Part shown: in pieces, positions 1-9,948 of the stretch
Position numbering within the stretch: the first letter of the stretch is position 1
Layout: every line of letters starts with the position of its first letter
Made by a program: the position numbers and the translations under genes
The notes under the pieces: model-generated
The model's database searches: none
Told to the model about the DNA's origin: nothing
What the model saw: only the letters and a program-made list of their open reading frames with translations
From: Latrodectus hesperus
Lineage: Eukaryota; Arthropoda; Arachnida; Araneae; Theridiidae
NCBI GenBank assembly: GCA_037975125.1
Contig: CM075858.1
Span: 66,502,140-66,566,139 of the forward strand
Reading direction: 5' to 3'
DNA length: 64,000 nucleotides

Positions 1-359
1 TCATTTGTTATACATGAGTGGAAATTAATGTTGTCAATCAAAAGGGCTTAAGTCAATTGAAGAAGACATTTTTTTATTCTTTTTCCAAGCAATAAAACAA
101 ATTATTCTTTTGAAATAATTATGCCCGAACTAATCTAAATATATATAAAAAAATTTATGGGAATTCATTTTTTCCTTCATTCCAAAAACATTCTTTCGTT
201 TGATTAGTTTTTTTTTCCTTGAAAGAACAGACAGCGTCAGGATGTGTTGGAATTCTGATCCAAACGATTTTTAAGTTTCTGATGCCAGGTCTTTGCTCTT
301 TCGATCAAAGCAGACGAGAAAAATAAATCCTCTGATTTTTTTTATGATCTCATTTAGAC

Positions 360-640
360 GCCATTAAACAGTAGTTTCCTTCGAAGGAGTTGTAAGGTCA
401 TGGTCTCTGACTTCAAGCGATCATGATACCACAGCCATGAGTTCATGCGTTGAGGTGGGTGAACCTGCTACACGCGAGTGTCTTGTGGAACGTTATCCGT
501 TGCATGCTAATTGTGCCGGCACAATGGATTCACGCAAAATTTTGCGTGAGTGATTGCCGGTGACGTCTTATCGCTGTGAATAGGATTCCGCACCGTTTTG
601 TTCAGACGCGTGTCTGCCTTTTCAAGAAAATCAAAAAGTC
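360..640 (+). promoter_or_regulatory. GC-richer, CpG-containing patch; possible promoter and 5' exon region
   Basis: This stretch is visibly richer in G, C and CpG than the AT-rich DNA on both sides. It contains CRE-like TGACGTCT at 561-568. An open frame from 368 to 545 ends at a GTGAGT donor. The GC-rich composition continues past the donor, as expected for a promoter-proximal region rather than just an exon. No TATA box or initiator can be assigned with confidence. It could equally be the remnant of an old repeat. Confidence 0.35.
437..545 (+). CDS. Candidate first coding exon of the 24.9-41 kb scaffold-like gene
   Basis: An ATG at 437 opens a stop-free frame of 36 codons plus one base, ending exactly at the donor GTGAGT (546-551). 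A second in-frame ATG at 524 has a good context (CACAATGG). The exon leaves phase 1, which is what the acceptor at 24945/24946 needs, so the join would create an Arg codon and continue into the large exon. With this exon the coding total is 3,657 nt, a multiple of three. Against it: phase agreement happens by chance one time in three, the intron would be 24.4 kb, and out-of-frame ATGs lie upstream. The frame is also open back to 368, so this could be an internal exon. The peptide is not one I recognise. Confidence 0.35.
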
Positions 641-1802
641 ACCACCAACTGATGGTCTATTCTCTTTTGTCTGATTTATTAAAATTTTTGGAGTATTATA
701 TACCGATTCATGTGCATTGCTTAAGCCAACTCATGATATGGTGATTGTATTCCTAAGACGACAATAATCAAAGCATGTATTCCACTTTTAAATTTAATCA
801 CGATTATTCAGAATCTTTGACTTTTTATTTTTTTACGTGAATTTATTAAATTTACCATAAAATATAAAAATGACATTTCCTTGTTTCTTGAATTAATCTT
901 TCTTTTAGGTTAATACAAAATTTTCAATAATAAGCTCTAATTTCGAATAATTTTTTTCGTAAGCACTAATAGCTTTTGATTTTATACTTTCCTTCTACAT
1001 TTAAGAAATAAAGACTTTTTATTTAAAAAAAAAACACTTAATTTTTTTCAATTCTACAGTTGTTATTTTTTTTGCAATGGGTAGAATTGGCCAGTAACAA
1101 TAACATCATAATGAACATTCTATATGATATACTGATTTTTACTAAATTATATGAATGTAGAGCTATGTTTATTTATTTATTTTTTCTAAATAATAATTAT
1201 AAAAAATTATAAACCAAATAAAACTCTACATTAGAGGATATTTTTGGTGAAACTTGACTTCTGGTTTCTAAAAATGAGTCATCTTCTTTAAATTTTTCAT
1301 GATTTGTAAGTTCGTTCTTCTGGTCGTTTCCTTTTTTAATGTTAGCTAGTTTGAAACGTATCGAAAATATCGAAGTAATAACTACGTAATTCCTTATTTT
1401 GTTCTTTTCCCCTGAACTAGATTTATATAAATCTTCCTTATAAATTTTCTTTTAAAAATAATTTATCACTTTAAAAAAGAACAATAGCATTCATTCTCAA
1501 TTGTGCAAAAGTATGCATGAATATTGTTTGATGGTGAAACTGCATTTTTTGCATATATTATGGATAAGTTTCAAGATAATTTTAGAAGAGAAAAAAACTC
1601 GAGTTTAGAACAAAAAATTGATAATAAGTGAATTTTTATAATTTTCAGTTTCTTAACATTTTATAATGTTAAATCGAAGTTATAAATTATAATTGATTAT
1701 TAAATTCTGATTTATTATTTTAAATGTACCAATTAAATTTTTGCGTCAATTTATAAAAAATAGCTTGATTTTCGTTGAACACTAGGAAATTTTCTCTTGG
1801 AT
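640..1802. other. AT-rich DNA, nothing recognised
   Basis: Homopolymer-rich AT sequence with no long open frame, no tRNA-like box pair and no terminal repeats that I could pair. If 437-545 is an exon, this is the start of its intron. Confidence 0.5.
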
Positions 1803-2170
1803 ACTTTAAACAGTAAATACTAAGAGCCATCTTTGGAGTTAAGCAAGTTGGAGACTTATGGCACAGACGCTCAAATTCAGATCTGTATCGTGCCTTCAGA
1901 GAACCCAGTATCATCAAATGCACAAAAATCCAAAGAATTAAACGGTTTGGGTCATATTATTAAAATGAACAAAGAACATTCTCAAAAAATATTCCTAATC
2001 AGGTTTCTGAAACAAGAACTAGGGGACCGACACACTCTTAGATGGGCTGACCGCCTAGAAAGGATCTCGCCATTTTAAGAGGTATCAATTGGAAGCTCAT
2101 AAAATAGAGAAGCCTTGAAGAAGATTCTTAAGAAAGTTAGGGTCAACCCAGGGATGTCGTGCCACTGAGG
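1803..2170 (+). pseudogene. Fragment of non-LTR retrotransposon, C-terminal tail of reverse transcriptase ORF
   Basis: The plus strand reads, with frame breaks, as the tail that follows the reverse transcriptase in many arthropod LINEs. It has an arginine/lysine-rich region with the pattern RxxRLGHIIKM, then a basic linker, then an LRWADRLERDL-like segment, and it ends near an NPGMSCH-like motif around 2140-2160. The better preserved copy at 14451-14728 shares the same order of motifs (RWAGHLMRM, RPKKRWKDCLEEDF, NWR). Both frame changes and stops are present, so it is dead. No clear target duplication was found, so the limits are approximate. Confidence 0.6.
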
Positions 2171-2562
2171 AAAAAAGGAATAGAAAATTTTTGGTCGCTA
2201 TTGCATAGGTTGCTGTAATTATGAATAACAAGGATATACCCAAATAAAAGGGTGCTAGGGAGGAAAGACACCCATAAAATCATATTTATTCCTTTAAATT
2301 GTGAGACTATATATCTGAAATTAACAGCTGTTCTTGTAAACTTTTCCAGTAATTTTAGTAACTTGTAAACTTTTCCAGTTTATAATCTTTCAAAATATTT
2401 GCACAGACTTTCTAAGTGACTTTGCGTCAACTTAAGATCATCTTATTTCAAGTCAAGAAGACTAAAAGTCATTAGTAAAATTTAAGACATTTTTATATGC
2501 ATCATGTACTTGTACTTGAAAAAAATGTTACTAGGAAATAATGAAAGCTTGGGTCAAATTTG

Positions 2563-2790
2563 TGGCTTAGCGGTAGGATATCGCTCTTTGGATCTATAAG
2601 ATCCTGGATTCGAAATCATCCACTGTTGAAAAATGAATGATGCGACGTGTATCCACGTCTCCAACATCCACGTCTTTTGATGTGGATGCTTTAGAATTTT
2701 ACAGATTTTCTCTTTTGCGATACGTGCCTCACTGTGTGATAAATGCTTTACAATGGTTTTTGGGTGTTAGGCTGTCCACTACGTGGTAAT
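2563..2790 (+). repeat. tRNA-headed SINE-like repeat
   Basis: An A-box-like GTGGCTTAGCGGTAGG followed about 45 bases later by a B-box-like GGATTCGAAATC gives a tRNA-type RNA polymerase III promoter. A non-tRNA body follows with a repeated CCACGTC motif. The similar GTGGCTTAG head at 8975 suggests a related family. No target duplication was resolved, so the right end is a guess. Confidence 0.5.
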
Positions 2791-3251
2791 AAAATTGTTA
2801 TCATTAAAAATTTCTTTTTTTAACTTTTCTCAGCTACTTAGTTATAGTTTTAAATTATATTTCAACTACTATACTTTTTCATTCCTCATAAATAATTTTC
2901 TAAATGCAAACAAGTTTATCATTTTGAACCCTTATCAATCTATTGAAAAAATTGTGGGCGCCCTTGACTGACAGGTTCATAAATGGTGACATAAAATTAT
3001 CGATTTTGAATGAGATAGTAGATGAAGCAGGTATTAAAGAAAGTATATCCAAATTACTTTCCAATCAACGATGATGACCTGAAAATATGATCTGACAGCA
3101 TTTGGTGGGTTAAGCATTAATATGATCACTTTAGTCAATCGGCAATTCCTGTCCCATAAAATAGTATAAATTATGTAATTATCTAGAATACCAAATTTAA
3201 ATAGAATAAAAGAAGCAAAATGTTTCCCCGGCAAAATTGTTTTGTTTAGAC

Positions 3252-4663
3252 CATGAGTTCCCAAACTTTTTTTTTTCTCGTGAACCACTTTCAAAGTTTT
3301 ACTATTTTTGGTAGACCCCTGGCTGCTACATTTTTACTGTATTCCCAAAGCTCCTAAAAATATCACCCTAAATTGGGGGTGCTAAGAAGAATAAAAAGTA
3401 GCACATTTTCTTGTGTCCTATTTATTAAAATAAAACTTGTGGTTATACAAAATTATAAGCATTTATTATTACAAACAATCAACAATTGAGAAAAAAATTA
3501 ACAATGAACTCTGAAATGTAAATCAACAATAAAAATAGCTATACTTTTTATGAGATTGATGTACTTGAGAGCAAATTAATGATATTGGCATCAGTTTTGT
3601 AAGAAGTAATCTCAAATCTTTCTGTTCTGTAATGTTCAATCTGCTTCATTGTTTTGTTAACAGGTTGGTAATGGCACTAAAACTTCTTTAGACTAGGAGA
3701 CATTAGACTTTAGAAGATAAGACTAGGGGAACTAGACTAGGAAAAATGTTCTCGTCATTTCCCACAGCCCAAGATATTTTTCAGGGAATTCCGCCTGCAG
3801 CTAAAATATTTCATAGCTTTTTTTAAATTTCACCTTCAGTTTCTCGTTGGTGCTTAGCTCAAGTAGCTCCTCTTGTAATACTACATTCGACTCTTCCGTT
3901 TTATCAAATGGGGTTATGATCCATGTTGGTATTTCCATTGTCAGAATATTTTCAAATATATTTTTGAAGTCATCATGCAGGGTATTTAAATGTTGTGTAC
4001 CAAAAAAAGCCGAAATTACATCCTTTGTTTTTATTAAATTAAGGCTGTCCCCTTGTAACTGCAAGTTAACGTCATTGAATTTCTTAAACAACACTGTTAA
4101 ATACGCAATGTACGCTTTATATTTGATCAGATTTCCTTTTAAATCTGGTGCTTTTGATTCCAGAAACTCTATCACTGATTCGAAAAGTGAGTAAAATCTC
4201 GATAAGCATGCACCTTTAGATAACCAGCGTACTTCAATATGTAAGAGCAGTCGTTCTTCATCTTTCATCTCACAATAGTGCAAATAAACGGGTATTCAAA
4301 GCATTATTTCTTATTTTATTAACTGCGTTAATCCCAAATTGAAGTGATTGGTGCAATCTATCACTCGGGTGTCACTTTGCAAATCTCGGCATGTGGTGTA
4401 CACTTGTACTAATATCTATTGTTCTATTCAATTCTGTATTTGAATTGAGTCACGAATATTTTTGAGTACCTACCTAGTGAATGATGCTACCTACCTACGT
4501 TGGTAGATAAATCCAAGTCAAAATTTTTGTTCTATATTATGAAACCCAGAAAATGTTTCGCAGACCCCCACTTACAACTTATGAACCTTACGTCTACGTG
4601 GACCCCCATGTGGTCTTCTATGAACCCCTAGGGGGTCCACCTGGACCACATTGGGAACCTATG
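3252..4663 (-). mobile_element. hAT-superfamily DNA transposon, non-autonomous copy with transposase remnant
   Basis: The element is bounded by short terminal inverted repeats: CATGAGTTCCCAA at the left, and CATAGGTTCCCAA when the right end is read on the other strand. It is flanked by the perfect 8-bp duplication GTTTAGAC (3244-3251 and 4664-4671). An 8-bp target duplication is the hAT hallmark. Subterminal runs of GGGGGTCC and its complement recur near both ends. The interior keeps a transposase remnant on the minus strand. At 1,412 bp it is far shorter than an autonomous hAT, so it needs transposase in trans. Confidence 0.9.
3801..4356 (-). pseudogene. hAT transposase fragment (ZBED5/SCAND3/FAM200-like), frame-broken
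   Basis: The downstream frame (3801-4268) contains LLLHIEVRWLSKGACLSRFY, the signature of the ZBED5/SCAND3/FAM200 type of hAT transposase, part of the RNase H-like region. Upstream sequence up to about 4356 continues the family pattern (QFGINAVNKIRNNALNTRLF) in another frame, so a one-base frame break separates them at about 4268-4280. The BED zinc finger, the first catalytic region and the C-terminal dimerisation domain are missing. This is a relic. It shows the element derives from a ZBED-like lineage rather than hobo or Ac. Confidence 0.8.
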
Positions 4664-4671
4664 GTTTAGAC

Positions 4672-5478
4672 GCAAAAAATCTTTGGATTTTGTTTTAGCC
4701 TTGAGAGTCTAAAGGGCGTGGAATCCTTTGAAAAAGTCTAGCACATCATAGTTTCATTTGTAGCGGAATCTCAATCTATGTTTGTTCTTTTCTAGCAAAC
4801 GGTTTGTTCCTATCTTTTCTAGCCAAAACTAATTTCGAAGCGTAACCATGTCCTCACGAACACAAACAAATGTAAGCATACCATTTGCTCATGACTCCAT
4901 GGCCACTGCAAGGAGTCCCATTAGTTCAAAAGATTTCTTCCGTTTGTCAGCAGATGCACGATTGGTCAAGCGGTCTCTTCTTCCTGGGCAAATGTCCTTC
5001 ATCTTCCGGGGAATGATCACGGACAACGGATCTTGTCTTCCAAATGCATTTTTTTGATAAAACTTTCTGTTTTACTTAACTTTCACCCCTTTTTATTTAC
5101 AGCTGGATGATTCACTCGTAAAAAGAACATCCAAAATGTATAAAGTTCTTGTGCGTCATTCAGGTTTCTATATTGGAACTCAAGATTTATTTTAAGCAAT
5201 ATATCATATTTGATTAAATGGATTCTGCCAATTAAATGTAACCCAAAAGCTAAAATTTTTGATTTAAGCACTATAATTCGTTTGCTAGGATTATTAATTG
5301 ATAGAAAGGTGGATTGTTCCGATCTTGGTTTGAATTTTTAAATTTATTCAACAAAGTATACGAAAATGAATACATTTTGACGCAAAATAAGTACAGTTAA
5401 TAGCTTTCTTAAGTTGTTTTGAACGGAAACCAAGATTATACATTTTTATTTGATGTCATACTTTACATTAGGCTACTA
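4672..5478. other. No gene recognised
   Basis: A 69-codon open frame at 4848-5057 has no recognisable motif and no clear splice sites. I treat it as chance. The rest is AT-rich. Confidence 0.4.
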
Positions 5479-5800
5479 AAAGACCCGGAGGCCTAGTTTG
5501 CTAAGGCGTCGTTCTCATTATCTGAAGATAGTGAGTTCGAATCCTGGTTTAACCGAATATCCGTAGTGTTCTCTGAAGGTGACTGGGGCACGTTAAATAC
5601 ATCATGGTTGTATTGTCCTCCACAGAAAATAATACCTTTCGAGGTGGCAGGTTAAATATTCAGGGGTTTTCTGCTTGATCCCTAATACGAAGATTGCCAC
5701 CTGACTTCTTCCGTCTAACTGGTAGAGCCCAACTGAAGGCTAAGTACATAAAAATATGTACTTAGCCTTCAGTTGAAATATTATTAAATATTTCAACTGA
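5479..5800 (+). repeat. tRNA-derived SINE with palindromic tail
   Basis: A tRNA-like head begins near 5485. It has a GGCCTAGTTTGCTAAGGCG A-box region and, about 45 bases on, GAGTTCGAATCCTGG as a B box, followed by a roughly 200-base body. The tail ends in two chained perfect palindromes (5730-5775 and 5769-5800; see findings). The head, box spacing and body are those of an RNA polymerase III SINE rather than a working tRNA: no acceptor stem closes. Confidence 0.65.
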
Positions 5801-7347
5801 AATAAAAAATATGGTATTGCAGTAACACAACAATAGAAAGCGACTATAATAAACTTATTGAGTTAATGTTCCATGTTTCATTTTTAATTTACCATTAAAG
5901 TTTGCTAAAGCAAGTTTCAGATCATCTGTTCACTGTATTTTTCATACACACGAGGAGAGAGAAAGAAAGAGATGTGAACAAAAATTAATGATTCCCTTTT
6001 CATAAGCTTGTTGCTTGGCAGTAGTTCAGAATTACGAAGCATTACGTCTTGTATTTTGCTAGCAGCACAATAATCATTTGCTTAGTTCTAATGATAACTA
6101 AATAGTTTATTGTGATACGTTTTCTGCTGTCTATATCTGCTAACCGAAGCAATGGAATCCATCTTCTACACTTGATACTTGTCATGTGACAAGTGTATTG
6201 TTACTTGTGTATAGTCGTATTTGAATTTTGTAACTGTGTTTAATTTAATTTTACCTAACTATTCAATTGCATTACTTTTAATTTTTACAATATTATATTT
6301 AATAATAAATAAATCATTAAATATTTATATTTTTTTTCAAATTCTTCTGTGTTTGAATAAGCTGAGTAATTTTCGTAAATGAGTGAAAAAAAAGTAAGGT
6401 TCTGGCATAGAAAATGAAAGTACCTTTGATGTGGCAAGAGAAAACTGTCGCCGGATTCGTATTTATGTGAACTAATGGAAAATAATGTAATTTATTGTAT
6501 ATTAATAACAACTGCAGTTACCAACTTTTTCGCCAAAATATAATCACGCAATTTAAATTTAGTCGCCATTTTACTTTGACAAAGTAATGCTTTCAAAAAT
6601 TATTTTCACTGAAATGTTTATCGTGGACAATATTGGAGAGAAAAATGGAGACAAATAGACAAAATGGCGACATCAGCGCAGAACTGCTTGTAACTTATGA
6701 TTCATATATAATGCAGTTAATGTAGCGGATTCATCAAACAAACAATTTTTTTTGCACAAAAGCAAATATTAAAACTAAAACCAGATAGAATAATATTACA
6801 ACATCTTACAAGAGCAGAAATCTGCTTCCAGCAGTGTACTTGCCTTTATGTTTCATAGAAGAAAGCAAATGACCGAATTTTGTATTCATCGCAAAATGAT
6901 TGCGAACAGTTGGGAAATTTAGCTCTCTGGTTTCGCATCGCTTACGGTGTGGGTGAAGATCGTTAACTCGGGGTCGACCTTCTACCAATTAAACGCATAC
7001 TTTCGTTTTCACCTAAGTCGTGCGAAAATCACAGATGCACAATGGTGGTGACCCACTTCAACTCTTTCTAATTATAAATGGTTATTATTCTCTTCTTTAG
7101 AGTTTACGTGATATTCATTCTCACAGTTTTTGTTTATCTAAATAAGATGGATTTCACATTACTCACCAAGAAAAAAAACTCATTCATGATAAGTGGTGTA
7201 TAAATTTTGCCTGTAAGCATATTTATTAGAAGCTTATTGGAGACCACTTATTTATGATTAGCTATTTACCACTTTTTTTATCATAATTAAGCGTATAAGG
7301 TCCTACGGGGTCCTGTGAGGTAAATGTGAAGAGCATGTCTTTGTTTC
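5801..7347. other. AT-rich DNA, nothing firmly recognised
   Basis: No gene or bounded element could be supported. A moderately GC-richer patch at 6800-6990 has a 60-codon minus-strand frame and a weak tRNA-like A-box pattern on the minus strand, but no matching B box. I leave it unassigned. Confidence 0.4.
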
Positions 7348-7355
7348 GTATAGAT

Positions 7356-8267
7356 CAGGGGTGGCCAACCTGTGGGTCGCTAGTCATATGCGGTTCCTTG
7401 AAGGATTATTTGCGGCTCTCGATAAATGTGTTGTTGTTGCTGATCCCTGTTGTCTAACAGCGCTAGACCGAGTCTATGACATTGCACACTCTCAGGAAAT
7501 CAATGACCAATAATGGTAGCTCCAGAAGATCTTCTTTATCGAGTCCCAAGCTCTCAAGGATATGATCCGGAGTGGCTTGGCTTTTGGAACACTTAGCGCA
7601 AATTGGAAATTCCTTTTCTTTGTTGTTAAATGTCAATGATCTTAGGTGGCCACTTCGAAAACGTGTTATTGTAGTTTGTTCCATTCTGCTGCACCGGAGG
7701 GATAGAGATCCGCCAGGACGATTACCCTGGTACCAATGGTGCACAGGGCGAATGGCAATGTACCGATGGCAATGCAATGTATCGATAAATGTACTCGAGA
7801 GAATATCAAGCTCTACAATTAAAATATAAGTGGACGCCGATTACTGAATTTTGAAAATTTATACCAGAATCGAAGTATCCTGAATTAAAAAAGGCTGCTT
7901 TTTGAAATATTTCAGTATTTGGAACAATGTACTTATGAGAATCATTTTATTCCTCTTTAAAATTCGTGAAATCCAAACACCGATCAGTAGTAACTAACCA
8001 ACATCTCAAAGAATTACTCAGAAGTACTGTAACAGTCGCCAAATTTAAAAGAATTATCAAGATAAATAAAATAAATGTGTTTATAGTTTTTAATATTTAT
8101 ATTCATACACATATTTTGTACTTTTATTTATGATTTCAAAATATAATTTCTGTAAAAAAATTTTAGTACCTTTTTCGCATACCTTTTAATACTATTTGAT
8201 TGCGGCTCTCGAAAAATTTCAGATTTTGAAAATTGGCTCAGATTATCAAGGAACTTGGCCACCCCAG
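7356..8267. mobile_element. hAT non-autonomous element (MITE-like) carrying a nested LINE
   Basis: The terminal inverted repeats begin CAGGGGTGGCCAA at the left and CTGGGGTGGCCAA when the right end is read on the other strand. Both ends carry GGTTCCTTGA/CAAGGAAC and TGCGGCTCTCGA subterminal blocks. The flanks are the perfect 8-bp duplication GTATAGAT (7348-7355 and 8268-8275), the hAT signature. No hAT transposase is visible. After removing the nested LINE the element would be about 550 bp. Confidence 0.9.
7430..7781 (-). mobile_element. 5'-truncated LINE inserted in the hAT element
   Basis: The minus strand encodes the very C-terminus of a LINE ORF2 (stop near 7463). It has an RSGHLRSLTF segment and a zinc-knuckle-like FPICAKCSKSQATPDHILE pattern, and it ends in DFLRVCNVIDSV. 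This C-terminal form follows an RNase H domain in Jockey/R1-like LINEs of arthropods. A CAACAACAAC tail follows the stop on the minus strand. The insertion is flanked by the perfect 11-bp duplication TCGATAAATGT (7419-7429 and 7782-7792), both inside the hAT copy, so the LINE arrived later. Confidence 0.9.
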
Positions 8268-8275
8268 GTATAGAT

Positions 8276-8957
8276 ATATTGTAATATTATAAGGTGTTGA
8301 ATAAGTTCTCCAATAATTATCAATTTCCCTTTGCAAATTTTTATCTGGATTAAGATCTCGTGACTGTGAAAACTAGTAGAATAAAATTATATCTTTATCA
8401 TTTCTTTTAAATTAATGTGAATTATAAGGATTTTGTAATATTGTCTCAATAGATATAAACGATCTAATTAGTTAATAGGTCTACTTTATTGAAAATATTC
8501 ATCGTGAGGGGGAAATTTGCGATTATATATTCTCAAAGATTAGTGTATTTTTACTAAGAATATCCTTAGGAAATTTCAGGAAAATATCACTGTAATAATT
8601 CCCCAATTAAATTTAACCTTAACGCCACTGTATACTTATCCAATACTTAATATGTTTTACTAACTTATTAAATATTGGATAAATATGCAGTGCTTAGATC
8701 AAGGTTATTTTATAAATGCATGTGTAATAAGTTTTTTTAAAGCTTATCATTGGATTAGTTTTTAAAAATAAAATTAATTTTATTATTTCACTTTTTAAAT
8801 TAAATCATCGGTTCCTCTGTTAGTTGATAAACCATCAATGATATGTTTTTTTCTATTTTGTCAATAGATCTTGTCCCTTATTTTAAAAATCAATCTCAAA
8901 GGATCATATAATTAAACTCTTTCCAGAATATTTTAATACGGAATTTTTAAAAAATCT
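8276..8957. other. AT-rich DNA, nothing recognised
   Basis: No open frame, tRNA-like boxes or paired termini seen. Confidence 0.5.
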
Positions 8958-8971
8958 GTAATTAAAATCCA

Positions 8972-9934
8972 CCCCTGTGGCTTAGTAGAAGCTCTTCGTG
9001 GTCCCAAAGCACAGGTCCGAAGTTTAATCCTCGAGATAGACAAGGTCGACTCACCCTTCAGTTCGTCGATAAAATGAGAGTCCAGCATGCTTGGGAACTA
9101 AATACTAGGCATTTCACGTTAGGCCGACTATCTAATTGAAACATATACTTTGCACCTTAGGGCCGATGGTTAGGAAACTAGATATGGGCACTGCAGGCCT
9201 TGGCCCACATTAGGTTGTCTTGCCACTCATCGTGAGTGTTGGACATATAAACTCGCAGTCTAGGGCCGTTGGTCGGAAAACAGATATGGGCACTGTAGGT
9301 CTTGGCCACATTGGGTTATCTTGTCACAGATGGTGAGTGTGGGACATATAACTCGCAGCCTAGGGCCGTTGGTCGGAAAACAGATATGGGCACTGTAGGT
9401 CTTGGCCACATTGGATTATCTTGCCACACATGGTGAGTGTGGGACATATAACTCGCAGTCTAGGGCCGTTGGTCGGAAAACTGATAAGGGCACTGTAGGT
9501 CTTGGCCACATTGGATTATCTTACCACACATGGTGAGTGTGGGACATATAACTCGCAGTCTAGGGCCGTTGGTCGGAAAACAGATATGGGCACTGTAGGT
9601 CTTGGCCACATTGGATTATCTTGCCACACATGGTGAGTGTGGGACATATAACTCGCAGTCTAGGGCCGTTGGTCAGAAAACAGATATGGGCACTGTAGGT
9701 CTTGGCCACATTGGATTATCTTGCCACACATGGTGAGTGTGGGACATATAACTCGCAGTCTAGGGCCGTTGGTCAGAAAACAGATATGGGCACTGTAGGT
9801 CTTGGCCACATTGGATTATCTTGCCACACATGGTGAGTGTGGGACATATAACTCGCAGTCTAGGGCCGTTGGTCGGAAAACTGATAAGGGCACTGTAGGT
9901 CTTGGCCACATTGGACTGTCGTATCACAGGTTTA
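8972..9934 (+). mobile_element. tRNA-headed SINE ending in a 100-bp tandem array, within one 14-bp target duplication
   Basis: The perfect duplication GTAATTAAAATCCA flanks the unit (8958-8971 and 9935-9948). The head has an A-box-like CTGTGGCTTAGTAGAAGC and a degenerate B-box-like GTCCGAAGTTTAATCCTC, followed by a body to about 9147. From there to the right-hand duplication the sequence is a 100-bp tandem repeat. The array therefore sits inside the SINE insertion, not beside it. Confidence 0.85.
9148..9930 (+). repeat. Tandem array, about 7.8 units of exactly 100 bp
   Basis: The landmark ACTCGCAG recurs at 9251 (with one extra base before it), 9351, 9451, 9551, 9651, 9751 and 9851, giving a 100-bp period. 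The first unit (9148-9250) is the most diverged. Units 3 to 8 differ at only a few positions, such as ACAGATATGG against ACTGATAAGG, which alternate between units and point to unequal exchange. The last unit breaks off in the TATCACAGG end of the SINE. Confidence 0.95.
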
Positions 9935-9948
9935 GTAATTAAAATCCA

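Noticed and set aside
3847..4194. Plus-strand frame of 115 codons
   Set aside because: It is antisense to the hAT transposase remnant and low in complexity.
4848..5057. 69-codon plus-strand frame near the hAT element
   Set aside because: No recognisable motif, no conserved splice sites and no partner exon.
9148..9930. CRISPR-like array
   Set aside because: The 100-bp units are contiguous with no unique spacers and lie in a eukaryotic SINE; it is a tandem repeat.
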